This document shows, piece after piece, positions 25,068 through 36,000 of a stretch of DNA of 64,000 nt; the first letter of the stretch is position 1; every line of letters begins with the position of its first letter. The position numbers and the translations under genes are program-made. The stretch spans positions 6,572,001 through 6,636,000 of the forward strand of contig NC_134678.1 in assembly GCF_024713945.1 (NCBI RefSeq). Direction: 5' to 3'. This DNA comes from Dermatophagoides farinae. Lineage: Eukaryota; Arthropoda; Arachnida; Sarcoptiformes; Pyroglyphidae. Under the pieces are notes generated by a model that made no database searches, was not told the DNA's origin, and worked only from the letters and a program-made list of their open reading frames with translations.

Positions 25068-27619
25068 TATTAGTGGTCGTTGTGGTCATTTTTTTGTTAT
25101 TTGTTCAAATTCACCTACACATAGTGTATAGTTCATTCAAGATGATGAAAAGTCTGTTTGAAAAGTGAATAAAAAACGAAAGAAAAAGATTAATCATAAT
25201 TAGATTAAATATCATTAGTATAAGAATCAAAAGTTCAAAGGTCAATTCGAATTTATAGGCAGTCGCGAAAAATAATCAAATCAAAGATGAAAAATAGTGG
25301 GGAAAAAAAGAATTTTCAATGATAAAATACCGCATTGTTCAAAGTTAATACCAAAAAAAAAAAGTTTTTGAAGGCGAAAATTCCATTCGACATTTACGAT
25401 CACTTTGATATCTTGGTTTTCAGCATCGGTTCAAACACAAACACACACAAAAACAATGAACATTCTGTTTTCAGATTAGAAATAAAGGCTTAAATAATAA
25501 TAATTGAAATGATGGTGATGATTTAAAAACAATCTATTGATTTTTTTTATTTTATTTTATGAGAATTTTCATCACCACTAATCGTCAAAGAAAAGACCGA
25601 TCTGTTTTATAAATTTCTATCATCAATAATAAAAAAAAACATAAAAAACAAACGCTACAAAGTATCGACAATGGCTTTATTGGTGAACACACAATTATTG
25701 ATGATGAAAAAAAAGCTGAAATCGATGATGTTAATGGTGTGTGTGTAATGAATAATATAATTCAAAAAATACAATTCAATGTTGTTGTTGTTTTTTTTTA
25801 TTTTTTGCATAAAAAATATGATGATGAATATTAGTCAATATATATTGAGGTTCAATGAGACAATGTGAAAAATAAAAATGAAAATTCGAACGAAACAAAC
25901 GGGCTGCTGCTCAATGTTTTTCTTTTCTTTTTTTCTAGCTATACATACATAATTTATCGTTAATAGTTAAATTGTATGGTAATTGAAAGCCATTTGTTTA
26001 TTTTGATCTTTCCATATACACATTTACTTTGTTCAAAAAATTGATTCAGTTTTTTTATTTGGTGTGGTGGGGGGAGGTCAGTTGATTGATACATCAATCA
26101 AAATCAAAATCAGATCAGATTATTACTACTATAATATTGATTAGTTAATCGTTGTTGAAAACAAATTATTATTATTTACCCTCAAAAAAAAAGATTGGCC
26201 AAAATTGGCCAAATTCACGATATAATAATCATCATCATCATCATCTTTCGCAGATTGTTTTTGATCAATTTTGACATTTTGATTTTGATTTTTATTTTTT
26301 GCCCGAAAAAAAAGTAGGAAGAGATAATTTCCGAACAGATAAATAGATTACTTTTTTTTGAACATTGTGTGTGTGTGTGTATGTGTTCAATAAAACAAAA
26401 AAAAAATTCCATTCTGTTATGGATGAAAATTTTTCATTTCTCGATCATTCTTAAATTTAGGATGAAAAAACAAAATTAAATGAACAGATAAGATTCAATC
26501 TTGTCATCATCAACAATATTATAAGGTTCAACGGACTTTTTCAAAATTTTTTGCTTCTTTTTTTTTGCTTTGACCAATCAACAGGTAGGAGTTGAAGAAA
26601 AATTACATTTTTCTCTGTTTGTCAACGATTAAAAAAAAAATACTAAAGATTTTCACGGATGACATGAGATTGAATGGAAAAAGCAAATTGCAAAGTAAAA
26701 CATCAATAACCGATTATGGAATTTTTTTCTTTAAATTTTCCGTAGCAAAATTTTTATCAAAATCTTAGACCTTGATCTTGTTTTTTTTTCGAAATCATCA
26801 TCATTAATGATAAATTTGTCAAATTTTTTTTTTATTTTAAATAAATTAATTTCATTAATGCTTACACAATTTTTTGTTTTCTTCTTTTCTTGTCAAGATG
26901 TGCACAAATAATCAATTTACGATAATTTGTTCGTTGTGTGATGAAAAAAAATTTATTATTTCACATTTTTTTAAAAAAACAAAAAATCAAATCAAATCAC
27001 AAGTGGAAACCACCACCTACACCTTTTGAACATATTTTTTTCGATCAACACCATATTCATCTGCTTGACCATACAAGTAGAAATGGAAAAAGAACAAAAA
27101 AAATCATTCGAATTGACATATTTTTTTTCACCTCTTTATCATCAACAAGAGCAGCAATAACAACAACAACAACAAAAAATGTATAAATTCAAGATTAATG
27201 AAAAAGTCTTCGCCAAAAATGACATTTATCATTCAAAAATGCCCCACAAAAAAAGTGATGTATGTAACAAATCAAAAAAAAAATCGATTCGAGGTTCACG
27301 AGCTGTTTGATCCGATGTAATTTCTTTTTTTTTGAAATCTTGTACAAAAATGCGGCTTCATCATTCACACGATCATTATTCAACAAGTAGAATGATGGTA
27401 GTAATGAATGACCAATTAATGGTAAATTGAGGTATTTTAATAGAAAAATTATTCTGGAATTTTTTTTGGTTTTGGCCTCATGTGATGCGATATATTAATC
27501 TTTTTTCAATGTTAAATGTGTGTGTGTGTTTTTCTGCTTGTTGAACCAAATTTATCATTTTGCATTTTTTTTTCTTTTGATTATCGCGTGATAATGACCA
27601 ATAATCAGCAGGTAAAAGT

Positions 27620-27622
<3 letters not shown>

Positions 27623-27653
<31 letters not shown>
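27623..27653. repeat. (AC)n microsatellite, about 31 bp
   Basis: Perfect AC run seen directly, the longest CA tract in the window. Confidence 0.95.
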
Positions 27654-27655
<2 letters not shown>

Positions 27656-27901
27656 TACACACGGATACAAATCATTTGATTTTATTGAAAATAAGTAATT
27701 CAAGGTTATGTGTGTGTCTGTCAGCCTTGGGTTTTTTTTTGCATAATTTACTCATACTTTTTTTTGCATGGCTCGAGAGCAAAAAAATGCAAATTTTTTC
27801 TCTGCTTATTCAATATATAAAAATATCCGCGTGGTACACATATAAATATGATTCCCGTGATTTGAATGAAAAAAAAATCATATTTTTTATTGATATAGAC
27901 C

Positions 27902-27925
27902 GAGAGAGAGAGAGAGAGAGAGAGA
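27902..27925. repeat. (GA)12 microsatellite
   Basis: Perfect GA run seen directly. Confidence 0.95.
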
Positions 27926-29250
27926 AAAGCAACAGCCTAAAATTATTTTGGAGAAATTATAACATATTTCAACAATTGAATAAAAACAATGGATGAATTG
28001 AATGGCCATGATTAGTTCATGATAATTGGATTAGTGTGAACAAAACAAAAAACAAAATGAAAATTTTCATAGTTTATCATTAAACGCGGGTGTATATTAA
28101 CAGTTTAATCTCACTCCATAGAGTTGTTACTACTCAATGATAGAGATGTTATAAGCCCATATACATGATGATGATGAAAGCAGATACAAAATCAAAATCA
28201 ATGATTGAAAATTTGTACAACATAATCACATACACACATTACTTTTATATATTCAGGTGTGACACACACTGAAAGATGAAGTGGCTGTTGTTGTTGTTGT
28301 TGTTGTTGTTATTGTACATAAAAGTTCAAATATTTGTTCAATCAATGTGGTTTTTTTTTCTCCTTCTGGTTTGATTTAGTAGTTTCTGGTCTCTGTTTTA
28401 TATTGTGAACAGGAAAAAAAAAGTACAAGATTCATAAATCATTGAACATTATCGCTATTATTGAATGGTTGAAATTTGTTATTTGTGATCAAATACATTC
28501 ATAGCCATTCAATGATGATGATAATGGTGATGATGATGATGGTAGAGAAAAAAAAAGATTCTGTGGTTATCTACTATTCTATGTCGCTTAAATTTCCACT
28601 GTAAACTGCAATTTTTACACTCTGCAAGTATAAAAAACTGTATTAACTTGGCATTTGTTGCGGGGAAGCCGAGCTGGACATTCCTAATTATTTTCAGTAC
28701 AAACATAACTATTTAGTATGAGCTACTCAGTGTGTGTTGTGTGTGTGTGTCTGAGCATGCGGAAAAACTTTTGAATGCCGCTGAACAGTTCGTCCAGCTC
28801 AGAAGTAGAAGTCGCTTCCAAAGAAACGCATTCTGTGGTATGTAGCTTTGACAAAGCTTTTTTTCATTGTTCTAGCTTCAGCACACGTTGCTGCAGCTTT
28901 TGCATCCAATAGATGGTGCAGTCATTCAATAGAACATAGAAAGAGTTCGAATTCGAATTTTTCGAATTGATTATTGTGATAATACATGTGTCACACGTGA
29001 TTTTCATTTTGTGTGCCTGTGTGAGTGTGTATTTGATGATGAAATCTTGCTTGAAGACAGACTGCATTTATTGGAATGATTTTTTCTGTTTTTGTTTCCA
29101 TGATCTATGATCTACTCATCGTTTGGTAAGTTATTTCGGTTATTTAACCTGATTACACCTAAAATACCTGATAACTTTTTTCATTTAAAATAAAGAAAAT
29201 GGACCATTTACGATATTGCAGAAAGCCACAGCGGTTGACGATTCAATGTT

Positions 29251-29720
29251 GAGTGTCTTCATGCGATAAACCCACAAGGTTATCCTATCTGTTTGGATCT
29301 ATAGACACAAACTTGGATTAAACATTGGATCGATTATCATGTTCATCCGCAATATTGAACCACAGAGTGGTTTGCTCAATGGCATGCGTTTATTTGTAAA
29401 TAGACGCAGTATTGAAGCTCGAATATTGACAAGGAGACTATGATTCATTTTGCAGCAAAACGATCAAGATCCTAAGCTACCATTTAAATTGGTGCGTGGA
29501 CAATTTCCTGTCGTATTGGCTTATTGTTTTAAGGGCAATCTTTCGATAAAATAAGTGTGTACCTTCCTACACCAGTATTGCAACATGGAATAATTTATGC
29601 CGCTGCAAAAATCCTAATAATCTGAAGATTTTTGTTCAGGAAATTGAAGAAAAGATCAACAACGAATACAGTATCTATAAATATCGTATTTCTTCAACTT
29701 ATCGATTAGCAATAATAAGT
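29251..29720 (+). pseudogene. PIF1-like Helitron helicase fragment (C-terminal half, frameshifted)
   Basis: Readable in pieces in different frames. From 29251: ECLHAINPQGYP, equivalent to the conserved EFLNSLxPxGxP element. From 29308: HKLGLNIGSIIMFIRNIEP, then GLLNGMRLFVNRR and IEARILT, an in-frame stop, and LPFKLVRGQFPVVLAYC. From about 29548 in a third frame: GQSFDKISVYLPTPVLQHG, then IIYAAAK. From about 29602 in a fourth frame: NNLKIFVQEIEEKINNEY. Family knowledge places these in order as the C-terminal half of Helitron PIF1-type 5'-3' DNA helicases. The helicase residues usually found between LAF and GQ (TINKSQ/A) are missing, pointing to a deletion. At least three frame changes and two stops make it non-functional. 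No N-terminal Walker A or B motif is visible in the window. Confidence 0.75.
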
Positions 29721-29853
29721 ATGCTGTTCGGTTTACGCAACTTTTTCAAAGGTATCAGGTGCAATACACATGGCTGACCCTGCGGTACCAAACCGAAGGC
29801 CGGAAGCAAAACGCCGTGCATAGAAATCCACCGTCAGGCACGAAGCGTTAAAA

Positions 29854-30023
29854 TTGACACCTTTGGCTGGATGCCAAGCAGGGGGGGCGGCGCAGCCGTC
29901 CCCACCTGCGGGTATCCAGTTATATTGACCGTCAAGGATTGATACCTTTGGCTGGGTACCAAGCAGGGGGGGCGGCGCAGCCGCCACACCTGCGGGTATC
30001 CAGCTATATTGACTGTCAGGAGT
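29854..30023 (+). repeat. Two tandem copies of an 85-bp GC-rich unit
   Basis: Unit 1 starts at 29854 (TTGACACCTTTGGCTGG) and unit 2 at 29939 (TTGATACCTTTGGCTGG). Both contain CAAGCAGGGGGGGCGGCGCA, then CACCTGCGGGTATCCAG and TATATTGAC. They differ at a handful of positions. Each copy contains the self-complementary core GGCGGCGCAGCCG. Both lie just inside the proposed Helitron 3' end. The 85-bp period is not a multiple of three, so the minus-strand frame spanning the repeat (29733-29987) reads the copies in different frames and is unlikely to be a protein. Confidence 0.85.
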
Positions 30024-30047
30024 CAGCCCCGCAGGGCCAGCCTGGGG

Positions 30048-30075
30048 CAGGCGCGAAGCGCCTGTACCGGGCTGG
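30048..30075 (+). other. Helitron-type 3' terminal hairpin and CTGG end
   Basis: Stem CAGGCGC/GCGCCTG with loop GAA at 30048-30064, spacer TACCGGG, then CTGG at 30072-30075, followed by T of AT-rich host DNA. Helitron 3' ends carry a short hairpin roughly 10 nt before CTRR, so this fits in order, spacing and flanking base. Confidence 0.65.
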
Positions 30076-33000
30076 TTATTATTATGATGTCAAAGAAAGA
30101 ATTATATTACATTAGAGTTTTTCCATTTTCACCATCTTGTCCAATGGTATTATCATCATCATCATCATCTTCAGGCCATTAGAATATTATTATTACAAAC
30201 AAACAAACACACACACACACACATGATGGGCTAATTTATGAATTTTCTATCAATAAAATGATGATATTTAGACAATTGGTAATGGTGAGAAAAGAAGAAT
30301 AGCAGTAAACAAAAAAAAACAATATATACGGATTGGATGACATTAAAATTATGGTTGAATGAATTTCCAATGACCGTATGGATGGATTTTTTTTTGGGAG
30401 AGAGAGAGAGCATCTAATGTTGATGCTGGTGGTGGTCATCATCAAATGGTGGTGTTGAGATAAGTGGTAGTTGTAGGAGTTTAGCCGAAGATAACAAAAA
30501 TGCTTTGATGATGATGATGATGATGGTCGTGGTGGTTGATTGATGAAATTGATGGCCATTTATCTACCCGAAGACAAATGTGTTTATCTACGGAGATTTT
30601 TTTTTTGTTTTGTTTTCTCTCTCTCTCTACTTTTCGGGAAATTCAATACCAAAAAAAAATACCTTACAAATAAGATCAACATGGCCACATTTCTTTTATT
30701 ATCGGTGACCTTCATCATCATCATCACCATTTTTTTTTAAATCGGAAAACATTTTTTTCATTACCACACTTGTCATCGTTTTGTTGTTGTTGTTGTTGTT
30801 GCTGTTGTTATTATCATGTTTTCATCACCATCAACATTACAATGGGAATATAACACAATAGATGATGTATTTAAGGAAGATGACCAAAAAAAAAAAAAAA
30901 ACGGATAAACCGGACAAAACGAAAATTTCATTTCATTTTTTTTTGTCATTCGATTTTTGATTAAAAACAACTAGTTGTTAATGATGACCAATAACAATGG
31001 CATCAACAAAAAAGTGAGAGAGAGAGAGACAGAGAAAAAATGATCATCCTTGAGGTTTAGGTCTCCAGGTCAATGATGTTTTTTTTTGCCATCATCATTA
31101 GTAAAAGGCGAGAGAGAAAAAAAAATCCATAAATAAGCAACACATTGAATGGTCATCATTGATTGAATGAAAAACAAATATTCAAATTTTTTTTTTTTGG
31201 ACAAATCACACAATATCATTTTTGTTGATTAAATTTACAAATTCAATACAATACAAAAGTTTGGGATAAATCCATCCATCCATCCATCAATCAATGGAAA
31301 GTCTCTATGAGAATTTTTTTTTTTTTTTTTTGATAATTTTAAATTGAAACAAAATTCAGAAAAAGATTAAAAAGATGAAAAAGTATTCACACATCTTCAT
31401 GTTTAGATAAACAAAAAAAAAATTCGTGACATGAATGAAATGGAACAAAACAAAAAAATCAAAATAGCCATAGTCATCAAATGTAAATTAATTTCATATG
31501 ATGATGATGATGATGATACTCAGATTTTCACAGCCAATTTTTTTTTTGAAACAACAACACAAATGACTATAATCACATTAGATAACAATGATGATGATTA
31601 GAAAAAAAAATCATGAGAATTTTTCTCTACAATGATGATGATGATCATCATCATCATTATTGATGAATGTGTCAAGTGAAAACGATGATATAAAATTTTG
31701 TCACTTATTTATTTGCCACTAATTTTTAATTCATTATAGCAAAATAATCATGGGTCATCATCATCATCATCAATGAATGAAATTCAATACGAAATTAATG
31801 ATGAGAATCTCTATTTCAGATGAAAAAAAATGGATACTTTTTCTTTTCAAAATTTTCATTTTTCTAATAAACATTGATGCACATTCGAATTAATCACGAT
31901 TTTGTTTTCATTTTCATTCTCTCTCTCTCTCTCTTTCCTTCTAAGAATACATTTTAAGCGAGTAAATTTCGACGAATAATGATAATCATCATTAGCACAT
32001 TTGATCATTTGATCCTTGAGAGTGAATTTTATTATTGTTCATTGTTCCGGTTATTGTTGTTGTTGTTGTTGTTGTTGAATCACGAATCACAAAAAAACAA
32101 TTTAATCGAGAAATAAAAGAATGACCAATGAAACTTGGAATCAATCGAATCGGTTTTTTCTGTTTTTTTTTCTGGAACATGTCGAAATCGATTAGATTAG
32201 ATATGAATACGAAAAAAAAGTTGAAGGTCAATGTGGTCAGTTTGTGTGTGTGTGTGTGCGGTTACTAATTCTAGACAATGATGATTAGATGATGATGATG
32301 ATGATGATGAGCAGTAGTAATCAATTATTATTCATTGAATGTAATTAATAATTTTGAAAACAAAACTTGTTGATTGGCCAAAAAAAAGCTTGACCTCTCT
32401 CTCCCTCTCTCTCTCTATCCATCAAAAACATAATCACCATTATCAGTTTTTGTTTTGCATTTTGTAAGATTACATTAAATTCAATTGAATTGCTTGTTCT
32501 TCGTTTGGTTGTCATCAAAAAAAAAAAATTCTTTTTTTGCCGATTGTCAAAATTTTATGAGGACATTAACTGAAGATTTACCATGATGGTAGTGGTCATC
32601 TCGAATGTATAATTGTACCCAAAAGAGAGAAAGAGAGAAAGAGAAAGAAAAAAATTGTAATCATTATCTCTATTTGTATATTCTGACGAAATATGATAAT
32701 CAACAGCTGACATTGAAATTTCAAGAGAAAAAAAATTGCTGGCCAAATGTATTATAAATAATTTTTTTCAAAAAAAAAAAAAAAAAAAATGTCCGGATCT
32801 TGTGCTGTTTGTTGTGCACGATTACAATGGAAAAAGAAACATCTCAACAGGTGAAATTTTTTTTTTGCCATTTTTGTTTTTCATTTGCAATTGTCAATTT
32901 TCACTCATTTTCGCTGTTTATTTCATTCTATTGAAATCATTGTCGATTGTTTTCTTTCTACTTGTTTTTGTTTGTTTGTTTGTCTGTTTGCTACTTGGAC

Positions 33001-36000
33001 CATTGGAATGAAAAAATTCATGGACTTTGTCGTCATTTGATTTTCATGATGACCTTATCATCATCATCATCATTGATAATCTACAATTCCACATGATTAT
33101 TATTAGGTTAATATCAGTGATATAAAACAAAAAACAAAATTGTCACCGAAATCAAAAAAAAAAAACTACGAAAAAACAAAGAAAACAAACGATACAACAA
33201 AATTTGAGCCACACAGCATTTGAAAAGTGGATGCAAAATGAAAAATTTAAAATAAAAAAAAAATTTCTATCCATTGTCATTGTCGGTCAGCATAAGATTG
33301 TTTTTCAAGATTAGGAAAACAAGAAAATCCTCTCTTGCAATTCATGGATGAAGATGATGATGACACACACACACACACGATGACCATCATTTTGCACATC
33401 TTTTTTTTCAAATGTACCAAATTCACACACACACACAAATGTAAGAAGGAAGAAGAAACTTCAAAGAATTATACTGTTTATAGCCAACAAGATTTTTCAT
33501 CATCATCATCATCATTCTTCTGTACATAGTAATGATAATATTTTGGTGAGATGTACAGACATTCACCATAGACAACATTTGCCATTGCCATCTCCATCAC
33601 CATAATCATCATCATCATCGTCATCATTGTTAAATACATTTTGTGAATGACAATGGCTATACACACATATATACATGTCTAATTATCATTTCTCATGATG
33701 ATGATGATGATGATTTTTAGCTTACCATACTCTTTTTTTTCTCTATCAAATGTGGATAGTAAAATAATAGTGTTCTCCATTAATCTGGAGTGGTGGACAA
33801 CAGCAACAACAACAACAACCAACCAACCTGTATAGATAATTTAAATTGAATGAATGAATGAATGACTGACTGACTGAGTGACACTAAAAAAAAGACACGA
33901 TTTTTTTTTCTTTGCCAAACAAAAAAGTTTTGTTTCCATATAACTCGTAGAATCACATATATATATCGTGTTCGTGGACAAGAATGAGGGTAATTTTTTT
34001 TTGGATTTTTCTCTCTTTTTCTCGTTCATTGTCATCTTGTTCATATGAGTACATGATGTAAAAACTCTATTTGCAAGAAAAAAAAGACGATTCATCATTC
34101 AAGATTATATAAAAAAAAATTGTCCATTGCGACATGACCAATTTATGATGATGCTACTTTAAAATTTCAATTGTTGTTGTTTTGGTCATCTTTGTCATCA
34201 AAGGATTGACGATGATGAAAATCCATTATTGAAAATCAAATTTAAAAAAAAATTTTTTTTTTCTAGTGAAATTCAATGAAGTGATAACGTGTGAGAATAT
34301 AGCAAAAAAAAAGAAGAAAAATTTTCGTCTAATTTGATATATTTTTTTTTTAAAAAAATCCATGGATCCATGAATTGAATAAACAAGTCTGTAGAAATTA
34401 CACTATTTTTTTTTGTTGGTAATTATGGGTGTATCGTATACGAACAAAACAACAAAAATTCAGAGACGACACATTTCGACCAAAAAAAAAAAAAAAAAAC
34501 GAATCTCATTCACCTACATTCACCGTTAATGATGATGATAATAAGGTGCACCCCTTATGTCTATGTTTAGTAACCATCATCATCATCATTATAAAACCAC
34601 CAAAACCACCAAAATAATAAAAAAAAATGAGGGAAAAAAAGGGAAAATGAAACGATTCGATGACCATACCCTAATGAGGAGGAGAATAAGAAGAAAAAAA
34701 AATTCAGACAAACCTTTAAAAAAATGTGAAAAATGAACATTTTTCCTTCAAAAAAAAAAATAAAAATAAAAATAAAAAAAAATAACATGCACACACCAAA
34801 AAAAATCTCACAAAAATTACCTGTGATATTTAATAATTAACTTTTCATTTTGTTCAAATTTCACCTCGTTTTTTTTTGTCGTCATCGTTGTCGCTGTTTG
34901 TTTGTTTGTTTGGCTATCTCAACATCGTGGTTTGACCCACAAAAAAAAGATGAAAACATAAACACACACACACCTACCAATGTGTGGGATATATTGGAAT
35001 CATAATGATAATGATGATGAAAAATATTTGTTTCAATTTATTTACACAGGTAATTTGTGTGTTGGTGTTGACCACCACCACCACCACCACACCATTAATC
35101 TCATTTAAAAAAAAATTTATTTCACGTTTCTAATGACCATATAAACGATCCAAATGATGATGATGATGGTGGCAATGTATAGACATTTCATGTTTTCTAA
35201 TGTCGATGAGTGACCGATTTTTTTTTTGCTGGAATGACCCTTTTTTTTTTGGTTGATCACATATAAAATTTGGATTTTAATTTTTTTTTCGCCAAATTCA
35301 ATTTCAAGATGTTTAAAAAAATTTTTTTTTCATTAACATCGTACGTCAATCAACGAATATTTTTTGTGTTCATGCAAATGAACACATTTGTCAATTCATC
35401 ATCATCATCATCATGCTGGTTTGTCGAGGTAAATGAAAAAAAAAATTTCCTCATTCACCATTCTAATCAAAGTTTTTTTTTTGGTAAGAAAACAACGAAA
35501 AAAAATTGCCTGGTCATCATTATCATTATAAAGATGGAAATTTTCAATAATAATTATCAGCAGCAGCAGTAGCAACAACTTTTTTTTATTGATTTGGCTG
35601 CTAATTTTTTTTTCTTTTTGTTGCCATTATAATTGAGAAAAACGTCATTTTTTTCAATCAATCACAGTCAATCAATGAAAATCAACTTAATCATCGATCG
35701 ATGATGATGGTTAATTTGATTTTCCTTTTTTTTGATGAGAAATTTCATTAGTTTTGTCCAACAAATGAAAAGGGGTAAAACCAAAAGAAAAAATGTGTAT
35801 ATGATATGATTGTTTTGTGTGTGTGTGTGTGATCAATGATGGTATGAATTTATTTTTTTTCCCCACATTGATTTGACCAGATTTTCGTGTGTGAAATGAA
35901 TGATCGATATCATCAATTTCCTAATCAGAGCAAAAAACGGTATCATCCACATACATGAGGATGATGATGATAATGATCGAAACCGGTCAACAGAGAGACA

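Larger units (their letters stand above)
25068..28569. other. Gene-poor simple-sequence DNA
   Basis: 3.5 kb upstream of the LRR/Fn3 gene. It consists of poly-A/T, (CA)n (27623-27653), (GA)n (27902-27925), GTT and ATG repeats. A tandem ATTGGCCAAA pair lies near 26195-26212. The short open frames are made of homopolymer codons. No gene recognised. Confidence 0.6.
28570..30075 (+). mobile_element. Decayed Helitron-like element
   Basis: A roughly 1.5-kb block whose composition differs from the surrounding AT-rich simple sequence. The 3' end is diagnostic. A perfect 7-bp stem hairpin (CAGGCGC GAA GCGCCTG, 30048-30064) is followed after 7 nt by CTGG (30072-30075), matching the Helitron CTRR terminus, and the next host base is T. 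Upstream on the same strand are frameshifted remnants of a PIF1-family helicase of the type fused to Helitron Rep (29251-29720). The proposed 5' end TCTACTAT at 28570 begins with TC and is preceded by A, as expected for insertion between A and T, and resembles the TCTCTACTA consensus of some Helitrons; this end is tentative. No Rep HUH motif was found, so the copy is probably internally deleted and inactive. The 28590-28860 interval has short open frames on both strands that I cannot assign. Confidence 0.6.

Noticed and set aside
29733-29987. 84-codon minus-strand open frame in the GC-rich tail
   Set aside because: It spans two copies of an 85-bp repeat, which is not a multiple of three, so the two copies are read in different frames. 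The openness follows from GC-rich composition rather than coding selection.
31633-31660. GATGATGATGATCATCATCATC palindrome
   Set aside because: Formed by adjacent (GAT)n and (ATC)n runs, both very common in this window, so not evidence of a specific element.
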